The position numbers and the translations under genes are program-made. From contig OZ024935.1 of assembly GCA_964017235.1 (NCBI GenBank), positions 87,635,052 to 87,699,051 on the forward strand: a stretch of DNA of 64,000 nucleotides. The letters run 5' to 3'. The stretch is from Sabellastarte sp. h YS-2021. Taxonomy: Eukaryota; Annelida; Polychaeta; Sabellida; Sabellidae. Below the pieces are notes generated by a model that was not told where the DNA came from, made no database searches, and saw only the letters and a program-made list of their open reading frames with translations. The first letter of the stretch is position 1. Every line of letters starts with the position of its first letter. This document shows, piece after piece, positions 45,176-57,900 of the stretch.

Positions 45176-45893
45176 AGTTAAAAGAAAAGGAAAAGCTCTG
45201 ACTTACAGCACTGGACAAACTTCATCCTGGCCCAAAAACTGCAAATATTGTGGCTGAAGTCACTCAAAAGACAAAAACAAATGCACAGCTTATAGAAAAA
45301 CCAGCATTTACTGCTTTACAGAGTACCACTTTGAATCAATGTGCATGGCCAAAAAAAATCAAGTGAAAGGAAACCAGCGAATTACGAAAGTGATTGTGTG
45401 ATAAAAGCGAGGACACTGACAGCCAATGTTAATATATTGATACTGTGAGCCACGGTTAATGCAGTGACCATGAACAATCATGATGATCCAAAACTGTGCA
45501 TTCAATAGAAGACTGTATGATTTCAAATTGATACAGGGCTACAGCGAATGTCATTGGTAAATCTGTTTGGTTATATGCAGATGAATGTCATTGGTAAATC
45601 TGTTTGGTTATGTGCAGATGAACAGATGAACCTCATCACAGTGGTCACTGAAAACATAGCAGCAGTAAGTGGACAAGGTGTAAAGCAACTGCTCACACTT
45701 GAACATGCCACCTTAAATATCCATCACTCTTTAAAGGCAAACTTGGCCTAATAAAGGATAGTGTGACTCGTGAAACTGATCCTACTGTGTAGCCAGAACA
45801 GAATGGAGTAGGGTGCTCTTATGCCTAATGCCCTTATCGTAAGCCTGATGTCAGAAATTGACCCACTGAAAAAAACTTAAGGTCATAGTGTAT

Positions 45894-46922
45894 ATGTTAC
45901 AGTCAATCTGTGAAACCAGTCATTACGCATAATGACTGAAACTTTCAGTCATTTCGCGTAATGACTGAAATGACCAGTCATTACGTGTAATGACTAAAAT
46001 TTTCAGTCATTTCATGTAATGACTGAAATATATGGTTCATTTTTACACAGATTGACTGAATTAATTTCAGTCAATATGTGTAATTGATTTAGAGGTTTTA
46101 GAGTTTGTAATTGATTTAGACTTCACACCCTTTGCATTATTCAGAACCTTTGTACATTGTTCCCCTGCATTTTGAAAATTTTTGTGCTAGAGAACATTAA
46201 ACTATTTTAATCAAATAAATAACTTTGGAATTCTCACATGCTCCCTGAATTTATAGCCAGAATTTTCAAACCTAAATGCAGACTTGTGTAATAGACTCTA
46301 TTGTCATTTTCAAAAATATTATTAAAATATTGAATGGTTACATGTATCTAATTACATTTTAAATGTTATTTACATTCTAAATTCATATTTGCAGTTTTAA
46401 AACTAAACTCATTGTCATAGAATGAAAATTGGGATTGGGTCCCCGTTTGTTAGGAATGCTACCTATCCATTGGGTCCCCTGTCATATTTTACAAGGGAGT
46501 ACATATATATGAAGGTCATTTTTATGTCATGAATTAAAAGAAGTGGGGCTTAGTTAAAATAACTGCAGAAGAGTTTGATAATTTGATCATTTACCCATGT
46601 TATCAATCAGTAATCATGTCAGAATATGTTCAAATCTGAAGTGATAATTTCATTACCCCTCTTTAGTAATCACATGAGAATGCAATTTAAATTACTAAGT
46701 GAGGCCAGACAATTTCATTTTTAGTAAAGCAAGTATTTAAAACTATTTATCGCAATTCAGCCATTACGTGTAATGACTGGACCTTATTTTCAGTCATTAC
46801 GTGAAATGACTGAAAATTTTAGTCATTACGCGTAATGACTGGTCATTTCAGTCATTACGCGAAATGACTGAAACTTTCAGTGATTACGCGTAATGACTGG
46901 TTTCACAGATTGACTGTAACAT
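45894..46922. mobile_element. Foldback/MITE-like element with ~150-bp inverted repeats built of palindromes
   Basis: Both ends begin ATGTTACAGTCAATCTGTGA on opposite strands. The inverted repeats are strings of GTCATTACGCGTAATGAC-type palindromes alternating with CAGTCATTTCGCGTAATGAC. The 700-bp centre is AT-rich and non-coding. It is inserted just before the EWLSS motif of the Ty3 polymerase, and reading across the insertion restores the order of that protein. Flanks TGTAT and TGTAC may be a 5-bp duplication with one mismatch. Superfamily not assigned. Confidence 0.85.
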
Positions 46923-47540
46923 ATGTACACCAACAGAATGGCTGTCAAGTCTGGTGACAGTTAAGAAGCCGACTGGAAAAATATGGGTCTGCACTGATCC
47001 ACTACCCCTTAACATGGCACTTAAATGAGCTGTAGTCTTAACCCCAGTTCTTGACGTATTATCACAGACGGTTCAAAGATCTTCACAGTAACAGATGCCA
47101 AAGATGTATACTGGAGTCAAATTATTACCAGAAGCCAGCAAGCTAACAACTACAAGTACACCGTGTGGGAACATTCGCTTACATGGGACTACCTTTTAGC
47201 TTGAAGGTTTCAAGCGATATGTTTCAATCAGCTATAAAGTAGGATTGAGAGGCTGCATGCGATAGCTGATCACATTTTAGATTTTGGGCAAGGCAAAGAT
47301 GATGAAACAGCGCATCACAACCATGAAAATAGCATCAGAGATGCCCGAACCCCACCGCCTGCGAAAAAAGTTTTCAACACCATGAGATATAGATGTAGTG
47401 AAACAGCACAAAGATCGGGATACTTTCAGAGCAGTGTCAGTTACATAAAGGTGGAAATAATGTTTAAGTACAGAAAATAACATCTAAGAGAAAGAAAATT
47501 TACATAAAGATCAAGTATTTATAAAACAAGACAAATTCCC

Positions 47541-48070
47541 CTACCAAGTATCAACTTCCTACACCTTACTCTTTCCGAGATATAGCCTGGACAGGATTTT
47601 ATAGGTCAAGGTCACTACAGCAAGGTCAAAGGTCAAATCATGGTCACACCATGATGTTGCATACCTACACCCCCTAACAAATTTTCTTACCAAGTATCAA
47701 CTTCCTACACCTAACGGTTTCCGAGATATAGCCCGGACAAGATTTTATAGGTCAAGGTCACTTCGGCAAGGTCAATGGTCAAATGAAGGTCACACCATGA
47801 CGCTGTACACCTACACCCCCTAACCACTGTCCCTATTAAGTATCAACTTCCTACACCTTGCGGTTTCCGAGATATAGCCCGGAAAAAATTTCCAAACTCA
47901 AGGTCACTACAGCAAGGTCAGGTCAAATCAAGGTCAGACCATGACGTTGCACACCTACACCCCCTAACCAATGTCCCTACCAAGTATCAACTTCATACAC
48001 CTTATGGTTTCTGAGATACAGCCCGGACAAACTTTTTCCACCCACCCGGATGCCCGCCCATGCGGACACC
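47541..48070 (-). repeat. AGGTCA-rich ~146-bp satellite, about 3.6 units
   Basis: 'aagtatcaacttcctacacc' recurs at about 47545, 47695, 47839 and 47983. Units contain AAGGTCAAAGGTCA, a direct repeat of AGGTCA with one-base spacing. The block is inside the Ty3 relic, where it separates two parts of the reverse transcriptase. Orientation is opposite to the copies at 18.2 and 38.9 kb. Confidence 0.85.
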
Positions 48071-49339
48071 ATGGCTGAAAACAATACTCGTATCCTTTAA
48101 GGGCTGTGGGGTAATACAAATCTGCAGGTACTACTAAAAAGATGTGATGAGAAGTGTATCAAGCTTAACAAGGACTAAATCAAGTTCACTGCAAGGTTGA
48201 CATACATGGGAAGCGGATGAGTCAAAAATAAAAGCAATCACACAAGTGCCATCCCCGAATGACATAAAAGGTGTATGCTACCTCATGGGAATTGTGAATT
48301 ATATGATGTAGTTTACACCAAACCTCTCCTCCGTGCTAGAGAATAACTGTCGGCTCACATTAAAGAATACACCAATCTGTGGACAGAAAAGCAGAATAGG
48401 CATTTGCAAAGAAAATACTGAAAATAATGACAGGCAAGCAAGTTCTAAAATATTTTGATCCAAACAAATGGCAACTTGGTATTACAAGCTGATGGCTCCA
48501 GATCAGGACTGGGTGCTGTGTTGTTTCGAACCAACCAACTGGTTAGATTTGGATCAAGATCGCTCAGAGCAAGTGAAAAAAACTAAGCACAAATAGTAGC
48601 TGTAGTCTATGGACTGGAGCATTTCCATCAAATAACATATGGAAGACATATGGAGATACACACAGACCATAAGAGACTAGAATACATTGTAAAGAAACCT
48701 CTGGTAAATACACCAAGAAGACGTCAAAGAATGCTACTCAGGTAACTGTTACAGTCATGTACAAGAAGGGAACAGAACTGTATATACCGGACACCCTGTC
48801 AAGAGCCAGTCTTCCAGAGAAAGCAGACAGAAACACACATATCTTCAGCCTTGAAGTTCAAAACACATGCTTGGTAAAATCTCAAGATACGAAAGATGAA
48901 AAGTTGAAGAAAATTGCATATGTAGCAAGAGATGATCAAGTGTTGCAGACTTTAAGAAGAAGGAATTGTACAAGGATGTCCAGAAGAAAAGAGCCAGATC
49001 CCAACAGAAATAACACCATATGAGTATGTTAAACATTCCTTTACTTAGAAACACCCCCCATGCAACGTTTCAATATCAGCCCAGCACAGAAATTCACTGG
49101 CAGGAGGACAAAGAACACACAGCCAACAAAGCAATGGAATGGAAATTCACCGTGCAAAACAGCAGTTTTACTTTAACCGTACTGGAAAGAACTTACAACC
49201 ACTTGTATCGGGAGATACAGTTATAGTACAGCTAATGGTCAACAAAAGCAACATGGACACTTTATTCACTTTTTCCATTATCTGGTGTCCCAAGTTTGTA
49301 TCTAGACTTGAGCAGTACTGTTCCAATTAACCATACTAA

Positions 49340-49485
49340 CCGAATATTAGGTTACCAATGGCGACCTAACTAGAATCATGACCTGAGCTCGAGTGGGAAA
49401 GCTGGTAGTTGTTGAGGTTGGCTGACAGTTTACAATACAGAAATTTGACCAACTGTATGTACAGGTTTACTTTGCCTTCTTACTA
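49340..49485 (+). mobile_element. SINE fragment (same family as 25,633-25,872)
   Basis: 'gtgggaaagctggtagttgttga', 'acagtttacaatacag' and 'ttgaccaactgtatgtacagg' match the body of the SINE, in plus orientation. The tRNA-like head is degraded. Confidence 0.65.
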
Positions 49486-49656
49486 CCTGTCACAATATAA
49501 CTAATAAGGTACTAGGCATGACATAAAACATTAAATACATAAAATTAACCAAACTCAAATGGGATTTTAATATTTGGAGTCACAACATGATCAAATGTAC
49601 ATTACATTATCTTGTGATCCTGAGACAATGAGATCAGACACTTGACTTAGTTTACT

Positions 49657-50370
49657 GGGCCGGGATTCACAAAAGGTCTTAGACAAAAAATTGCCCTTAC
49701 TTTAAGAGGAAAGTCTTAACTGTGCAAGAATTTTGTTATAAAGTTAAGAGTTTTTTTTCTTAGACAAAATGGGATTCACAAAAGGTCTTAGACAAAAATT
49801 TGTCCTAAATTTGTCATTACTTTAAGACCACTGCAGGGCAGACTTAAGTCATTTTAAAAATATTCCATTGCATGTATTTACACTTTACCCTTTGTTATGC
49901 CAACAAAAATATACTATGATATACTATGGGGATCAATACTTCCTTTTAAAGTTTGTTTCACTTGATTATAATAGAAATTTACATTATTTAATTACCAATA
50001 AATTTCCACATTTTACTTTCTTGTGGTAAAAACATCGTCATAAAATGGCTGACTCACAATAACACACAAATTTTAAAGATTATTATTTTTACATAATTTT
50101 ACAGAAAAAGTAACAAATCTGTTTTATAATTTTAAAGAGTATGTTTGGTGTATTTATCGATGAAAAATGTTTTTGTTTTACTAAAATTTGTTAATTTGAA
50201 TTCAAAGTAGTTAAGACTTTTTGCACAAATTTTGTCTCGGCTAAGATTTTGCTAAGCACTTTTTGTGAATCCCAATTTAAGAGAAATCTTAAGAGAAAAA
50301 CACAACTTTAAGACTGGTCTAAGCAAAAAAAAATTGTCTAAGACTTAAGACCTTTTGTGAATCCCGGCCC
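49657..50370. mobile_element. MITE with GGGCCGGGATTCACAAAAGG ends, 714 bp
   Basis: The two ends are inverted copies over ~27 bp (the first 20 are in the call, followed by TCTTAGAC on the left and TCTTAAG on the right). A second copy of the left end lies inside, at about 49771. No clean 3-bp duplication was found (act on the left, atg on the right). It has the general look of the other GGGCC MITEs here but a different body. Confidence 0.75.
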
Positions 50371-52055
50371 ATGTGATCACAAGACGATCTCTGATTCTAC
50401 TAGTAGAAAATCTGATCGCTCTTTCTACCAGGAGAATCCAAGATTCTACTTAGTACAAACTCTGATCGCAGTTTCTCTCGTAGGAAAAACTCCAACTGAT
50501 ATATATGGTGAATCATACATATCCTGTTCATAATAAAATGTTTATTAAAAGTGACATGTATTGATCAGTCACATGCAAAAAAATGTAAGTCATTGTAAAT
50601 TTACACACAAATAAGCAATGTGTAAAACATTTCACAATCCATTTTTTGTTTATTTGTCAGTCTATACTTTATTTTGGCAAGTATTATGGCTGGACGGAAG
50701 ACATTTTACATTCCTTATACTTCATATGGCTCTAACCATAAATTCTTAACATACATTTACTGAATTGTAAACTTTGGTGCCTAATACATCGGCAAACTTG
50801 ACTATTGAAAGGGCTTTGTCACAGTCAAAGTCGAAAGGGGAAGTGAAAAATCGTCCTTGTGAACTTGCAGAAAAATTTGTCCCTTCATGTGTAACAAGCC
50901 TAAATAAAGATCTTACTTAATATTAGCATTATGTTGAGATATTAAAACACTTTAAGTGGAGTGGAAAAACAATTATGTAAATAATTTGAAATGAAGGCTA
51001 TAGAGTATAGGGCCTTATTTCAGTTTTGATCTTTGTGTAACGACAATGACAAGAAGTTAAACGTTTACATTTTTAAATGGTAAGCCATGGCAAGCACTTT
51101 GTGCATTTCATACATAAATAGGGAGATAGAATATTTTTAAAAACACTGTTAATAACATTTCAAATTACCTAAAGATATCCTTTCACTCTCATTTAATATA
51201 CATGAAAAGAGATGCAATATTACAAAACACTGTTAATGTATTTAAAATACTCATCAAATGGGGAACAAATATCTTAAAATATGTTCAAAAAATCAAGGAC
51301 ACATTCAGTGAGAAACATCTCATTTAGTCAGTTCTTCCATTTAGCCAAATTGCCATACAAAATAAATAGAAATGTAAAAAATAATTTTTATACTATTAAT
51401 ATTAAACAAGAGATTAAAGGTAAAGGCGGTTTTTAGAGAAAACAACTCAAATAATAATTTATTACACTTAATAGATGCATAATAAATAATTCATCATTTA
51501 TACGTCACCCATGATGCCATGCTGCTTATCCATAGATGAAGGTATTCATTCTGGATATTAAGTTTGGAAAATTCACCTTTATAGACCACATTCACACTTT
51601 TCTTTGACAGCCCTCAATTCTCTATGGATGCAAGTCCTTAAAGCAGACCAAGATGTCACATAATTATGTAAAGTGTATGATAAACTCCTTTTCAATTCAT
51701 AATAACAGTCAAACCGGATCACTTAAACTAATCTGAGCTATTATGGATCAATTACTACTAGGATATCCGGATTTTACCTTTGTTAGTAATGCATTGTACC
51801 ACTGCTGAAACAATGATTTTCAATTTGTTTCCATGCAACTAAGTCTTGGAGACCTCACAAACCCTTTCTCAAGGGTAGTGCTGAAAAAATAACAAATATA
51901 TTCAGCTCTACTTTGCAAAGAGCAAACACACCGGTAGACCTCACATTATGTGAAACTAGACCCAGGACGCATCTGTGGTCAGATGAAAGATGTATCCACC
52001 GGAAAAGGCCAACTAACATAGTTTTGAAGATAAACAGCATTTTTCAATAATAAGC
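50371..52055. other. AT-rich intergenic DNA, nothing recognised
   Basis: No gene, RNA or element could be supported. Confidence 0.45.
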
Positions 52056-52800
52056 TAGTTGAAAGCACTTTTAAGTTTGGCTACCCTCATTTGACCTTGA
52101 AGCAGGGGCCCAAGGTCAAATCTGACCACACCAAAAGATTCCCAGCCCATGGTTTCCTACATGTTGGTATACCATCACAAACCCCTAGGACCAATAATAA
52201 GCGAGTTATAAGCACCTTTAAGTTCGGCTATCTTCATTTGACCTGGAAGGAGGGTTCCAAGGTGTAATCCGACCACACTAAAAGATTCCCAGCCCATGAT
52301 TTCCTATAGGTTACTTTACCATCCCAAACCTCTAGGACCAATAATAAGCGAGTTATAAGCACTTTTAATTTTGGCTATCCTAGTTTGACCTTGAAGGAGG
52401 GGCCCAAGGTCAAATCCGACCACATCAAAAGATTCCCAGGCCACGATTTTCCTATATTTTGGTTTACCATCCCAAACCTCTAAGACCAATAATAAGCGAG
52501 TTATAAGCACTTTTCAGTTTGGCTGTCCTCGTTTGATCTTGATGGAGGGATCCAAGGTCAAATCTGACCACATCAGATGACTCGCAGCCCATGATTTCCT
52601 ATAGGTTGGTTTACCATCCCAAGCCTCTAAGACCAACAATAATTGAGTTATAAGCACTTTGAAGTTTGCCTATCCTCGTTTGACCTTGAAGGGGCAGCCA
52701 AGGGTCAAATCCGACCACACCAGAAAATTCGCCCTATGGGGTGGTTTGACATTCCAAACCTCTAGGACCAATAATAAGGGAGATATAAGCACTTTTCATG
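52056..52800 (-). repeat. Inverted outlier of the 147-bp satellite, about five diverged monomers
   Basis: 'aggaccaataataagcgagttataagcacttt' recurs about every 147 bp, the reverse complement of the main array. The monomers differ more among themselves than those in the main array, so this is an older block. Confidence 0.9.
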
Positions 52801-52809
52801 ACTGAAAAG

Positions 52810-53095
52810 AAATGCCCGTGGTGGCCATCTTGTTTTTCAAAATGAGGCCAAAAATATTTTCAGTCAAGATTATGCAATGATGAACATATCCTGTGAATTT
52901 GAGATCTCTTTCCTTTCATTCCTTTTGTTCTACAGGGCCTACAAAACTCCTTGCTGAAAGTAAAAAAAACGCCTGTGGCGGCCATCTGGTTTTTCAAAAT
53001 GAGGCCAAAAATATTCCTAGGCAATATCTTATGGTTATGAATATAACCTGAAAATTTGAGAAGTCTACCTATAAAACCCTGGCCTCTAGCGGGGT
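52810..53095. repeat. Direct duplication of a ~170-bp unit
   Basis: 'ggtggccatcttgtttttcaaaatgaggccaaaaatatt' and 'ggcggccatctggtttttcaaaatgaggccaaaaatatt' lie about 155-170 bp apart. A related phrase occurs near 56120. Confidence 0.65.
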
Positions 53096-54104
53096 CTAGA
53101 GAGACTTTGTCTTCAGAAATGTGTGAGTGATTGTGAGTTGTTTGCTCATATTATCTATGTTACTTATTTAAAACAGTATTGATTATGTAATAGTTTTAGA
53201 AGAATCATTTCCATTCGACAATAATATGATGATCTGCAATTCTGCATGAAGTTTCAGTATAACATTAGAAAACACCCATAGAGAGCAGAGTTCAGTCAGA
53301 GGAATTTCTCTGTATCAAGAATATGATTCACATCTTTTCCCAAATTTAATCACTCCTTACTTTCACCAGGCGCTACCCATTCATAAAGATTGGTTCATGA
53401 CTTGTGGAGTAACTGCGAAGAGACAATCATACAGAGGGACACCCCAAAACATTTTAATGGAGGTAACTGCAGTTTTTGGTGTTGGGTTCTCTATCACACA
53501 CACCAAAACATACTTAATGTTTATCTTCCTTATTATGGGACTATTGCCCATGTAATTCAGCCAAACAGTGTTGATTTATTACAGGATCCAATATAAGCTA
53601 TCAAACAATACGCTGCAGTGCAGCTAGGGTTTATCCTTATTTAAGGATTATTAAAGAATAATGCACAATATCAATTATAATATATTGTAATTGAACACCA
53701 TGATAGGGAAATGTATACTAGTATTACATGATCATAAATATTTATTTTACAGGCACTGGTCTACTCCAAAGGAGTTCCATCTTATCTATAATGTCCAGAT
53801 ATAAAATATGTACTGCAAAGTCTGTAAATAAATTTGTATCCCTTTTTAAAGTGAGTATGAATGTCTTTAGAATGGCCGACACTATTTTGGCCCAAACCAA
53901 ATGCAGAACACGTTTTGTTGATCTGTTGAAAATCACATTTCTGGTAATTTAGGTCTACAGTAACTGCTGCAATGACCATAATTTACATCAGATTTGAGTT
54001 TCAATTATCTTCATACAACTTATTTCCCCCTTTTGTCAATATATTGATCACACCCGGATCTACAGTTTGAAAGTAGTCTCCAACTGTATTATTCCATTCT
54101 CATT
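53096..54104. other. 3' flank of the minus-strand gene, nothing recognised
   Basis: Short open frames here look random. A minus-strand AATAAA (tttatt at 53741-53746) is one possible polyadenylation signal for the gene ending at 54105. Confidence 0.4.
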
Positions 54105-54980
54105 TTATGCTTCTCTTGTTTTGGGGTATAATCCTGAAATTGTATTATTCCTATTAATCACATATGTACACATTTTATTACGGTAAAATTCTTTGATTTG
54201 GTTAAGGCGATCTATTACAATTTTAATCTTATGATAAATAAGAGGAATATTACTGCCCCTTTCTTGTTGGGACAGAAACTGAAACTTTTTTTTATGACCC
54301 TCTAGCCAACCAGAAAATTGTTTCTTCTTTTTGGTACGGAGACCTAAATCCCTCTCTAAAGATATTGACGTATCTAAATATTTGAAGTGCTTTACACAAT
54401 CTGTAGATTCGCTTTCCAAAGCTAGCAGTTCTTCCTCGGCAAGTTCTCTCCTCAGCTGGGCAAGACGTGAAAGGAGAACAACCAAAAAGGCAGACAGGAG
54501 GGCGTCCAATGCGGAGTCGGTGCGTTCTGACATGGTTTGTACCTGGAATGATTGAACAAAGCTGTCTAACATCTCCTCGTAATATTCCATTGCTAAAAGC
54601 TTTATAACAGATGACACTTCTGGTATAACCTGTGTTGTTTCACGCACTACTTGTCTAATGAGACTTCCTGGTGGCTGTTCATTATATCTCAATGCTCTAC
54701 TAGGTATAAAAGCATATTCATCAGATGTGCGTTTTACTGCTTCAAGTATTTCCCCTGTATAAATAATGTTATATAGTTCCAAGAAGTCCAAATTCACGAA
54801 TCTGTCAATATCAACTGTCTCTTGAACAACTAACGTTGGAATTTTACAAGAGTATGTTTCTATAATGTCCACTGTGGTCAGCATTTTCCTATCACTGTTT
54901 TGGTTCCTGTAAATAATGGCGCGTTTTCGGTTTGAACTTTTGGGATCTGTTTCATCAGAAGACTGTCCGTTTCTTTGTGC
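54105..54980 (-). CDS. Last coding exon of the 904-aa gene
   Basis: Acceptor ttttttttcttag is followed by AQRNGQSSDETDPKSSNRKR and 291 codons in all to a stop at 54105. The ATG at 54884 is internal. A Lys-rich segment (LRTKKKKQF) and long helices dominate the C terminus. Confidence 0.8.
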   Translation of the reverse strand, partial: AQRNGQSSDETDPKSSNRKRAIIYRNQNSDRKMLTTVDIIETYSCKIPTLVVQETVDIDRFVNLDFLELYNIIYTGEILEAVKRTSDEYAFIPSRALRYNEQPPGSLIRQVVRETTQVIPEVSSVIKLLAMEYYEEMLDSFVQSFQVQTMSERTDSALDALLSAFLVVLLSRLAQLRRELAEEELLALESESTDCVKHFKYLDTSISLERDLGLRTKKKKQFSGWLEGHKKKFQFLSQQERGSNIPLIYHKIKIVIDRLNQIKEFYRNKMCTYVINRNNTISGLYPKTREA

Positions 54981-57900
54981 CTAAGAAAAAAAAATGGTAC
55001 AAAACATCAGAGTATATATAGCTGATAGCTCATTTCTTTTGACCAAACAATGTTAGTTAATTCAGGTTTGGACAAATCGGCTCCAAGTTGAACACTTTTG
55101 TAATTACAGCTTATATATAGACCTGCAGTGAGCATTCGACTAGACTGATAAAGAGATTTCTTCACAATTATTAAAAAAGAAACATAAGGATTCCTTTTCA
55201 ACAGAAACTGCATGCCTTAACTGAAATGGTGTTGAATGAAAATCTGGTCCATGATAATGTTGATTAAAGGGAGAATAATTCAGTATAACTGAGTATAATG
55301 GTGAGAACTTTGGCAAAGTGTGATCAACACACATACACGATAATTGGATGCTGTCATCAATCCCTTTTAAACGATATCAATTACATACCTGTTTATGTAA
55401 GAATTATTAAAAAAGCAATTTTACAAAATGCATAGCCTCTGCAGATGGGATCATAACTTTTGTGATCTTTTTAAGAACAATTGCTTTCAATATATGCTAC
55501 TGTTTGATCAGTATGTTTGTTAATAATCCCTCTGCTTACATGTTAAATTGTTGTGTAACTCTTATGATCATTTCAGGACAATTGTCTTTAATTCATAGCT
55601 ATTTGTGTGATATTGATGCGAGTTTCTTTGATTAACATCTATCTAATATTTTTACAAGTTTTGAGACACTAAGCTAAATATACTTAGTGTTTCATTTTTT
55701 ATGGCGAATTTCATTTATGAATTAAAACTTTAAAAAAATAATAAATACTTATTCACTCTTTTGTTAGTATTAACAGTTACCTTGTGGTAATGTAAACAAA
55801 ATTATAGATTGATATAGAATAAATTTAGGAATGACATTGTTGAAATTGACTGTATATATTCCTAATATTTATATGTATTTAACACCTAGGGGCTGATTTG
55901 ACCAGGTTCATATTTCCAGGGGCTGATTTGACCAGGGTGTTTTTTCCCAAGGGGACAGATTTGTCTAGGATACTTTTTTCTGGGGCCAATTTGGTAAATG
56001 GCCAAATTGTCTATGATTCGACTGATTGCATATCCTAAGCCTCTAAGATAAAAAAAATAAATGACACGTGTACTTTTAAGTTTCACCAAAATTGGCTCTG
56101 TGGATGATCGTGCTGTACTAGCCACCTTGTTTTTTTTCAAAATAAGGTCATGGATATTTTACAGACTGTTTTTTTTTGCAATATAGAACATACCTTGTCA
56201 ATTTCAAGAATGTACTTATAAAATTCTCTTTCTGAGAGCTGTCGAGAACATGACCATAGTAGCTTAACGAAGCACACTTCATTGGAAGCATATAGAGTTA
56301 CTGTGATTTTTTGTACTTTTTGACAAATAATACATACCTGGTTTTCATCCACTAAATTATCCACTTGTTGATCTTGAGCCAAGTTACTAACCAATTCATT
56401 ACTGTGGAAATGCATGCTGAACTCAACTTCACCTGACCCTTGTTGTACATATGTTTGTTCAACTAGTGTCACATAACAAGAGCTATTCAAAACCAGATGC
56501 AAACTATTTGAGGAGTGATAGTACAAGAACTTCTTCCGGCCAAAGGTATACTGGACACTTTCACGGAGAGCAATGCAGGGGCCATGTTTCACAAACCTCA
56601 ATAGCAGGCATAAAGCATGTGGTGAAAGAGCTTTCTCAGTGGAGAGTGGTATTTCCACATGCACCATCTGTTGGCCCACTCCTACTATAAAGCACAGTTC
56701 CAACCACGCAATGAGATAACACTTGTTATAATGGAGACAGTCATACAAAACACACTTAAAGTAAAATCCACCTTCTATCCCATGCAACGTGGATATGTTA
56801 ATATTGGTTCGAGGCAGCTTATGTTCATAATCAAACTTTTGATGAAAGTATTTTTCATCCCATTTCTTTACTGGAATCACACCACCTTCCGTTTCAACAT
56901 CAACATGACCACAAGTGAACATATTTGGCACTCTTCTGAAAGAACAGCACAGGCAAGCATAGAATATACCAAATAAGAACATTTTCACAATGAGGGCCTT
57001 GGGATTAGTCTTAGCATCTCCACCATAAAAAGAAACCTGGTATACTACTGCACTTCTGCTATGAATTGATCCCTGTCCTTTTGGAATAATTCACACACAT
57101 ACATAAAGTCAAGATGAAGAAACGGGAACCTTCACAAGCTAAAGTGTCAATAGGATTACTATTTACACGAACACCATATATTCCCTTGGTTTTTAGAGGT
57201 TGTGGGAGATCTCATTTTGTTATGAAGGACTAGAGAGTATCATTCACGGGTGGGGGAGGGGGCATTTGATTGATTTAGTGTCTTTATCAGCAGACTTTAT
57301 TAGCAGACAACACGGTCTTACATGCTCTAACATTTCCCTGGATTTACTAATTGGCATGATCTGGTAGAAGCAACTTTGCAGTCATACTTTGGTAAGTCCA
57401 GATTGGTCAGTCTGGGAATCTAAACTTCAGTGGATTGGTGTCTTTAACGAGCTGTTTGGTAGTTACTAAAACATTGGCATTTAATCCATGATATGTAACT
57501 GTGTTTTGTGACGAGAATAACAGTGAAATCTACAAAGAACTGGAACTTCACAAGAGACATTGGAGTTCTTGACATTTTCAGAATATTTGAAATAAATTTA
57601 CTTCCACTACCAGGCACAGCAATCCTGTGAAAACTATCTGAATGTTTCCAGATCATAGCTGTTCCGTCTCTCTTGTGTCAGTCTGCTATATCTCTGGGCC
57701 GATTTCACAAAGGGACTTAAGTCCAGATTTAGACTTAAATCTAAGACTTTGGTCTTAAATTTTGTCAAAACAATGTTAAGTCTGTGGTCTTAGACTTAGC
57801 AGATTCCACCAAGCAGCTAAGTCCATGGAATTGCTAAGTCAGTGGACTTAAACTTAAGTCTGGGAGATAGTGAGCTTAAATTTTGTAAAGAGGACTTAAA

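Larger units (their letters stand above)
45195..49245 (+). mobile_element. Ty3/gypsy-like LTR retrotransposon relic, with two insertions
   Basis: Plus-strand pieces in the canonical order, all with stops or frameshifts. A gag zinc knuckle (CKYCG, SHSKDKNKC and HFESMC, about 45250-45350). The start of the reverse transcriptase (EWLSSLVTVKKPTGKIWVC, about 46940-47000). RNase H (LQADGSRSGLGAVLF and VVYGLEHFHQITYG, about 48480-48650, ending in VYKKGTELYIPDTLSRA near 48760-48810). The integrase C terminus (RNTPHATFQYQPSTEIHW, QFYFNRTGKNLQPLVSGDTV, about 49050-49230). A foldback element (45894-46922) and an AGGTCA satellite block (47541-48070) split the polymerase region. LTRs were not recognised. 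Confidence 0.8.

Noticed and set aside
49657..50370. A CTG duplication for the 714-bp MITE
   Set aside because: The left flank gives ctg only by sharing a base with the element, and the right flank is catg. No exact duplication could be supported.
56137..56988. The 283-codon minus-strand frame as a separate gene
   Set aside because: Its ends run through splice sites at 56935 and 56338. The middle part fits as one exon of the larger gene in phase.
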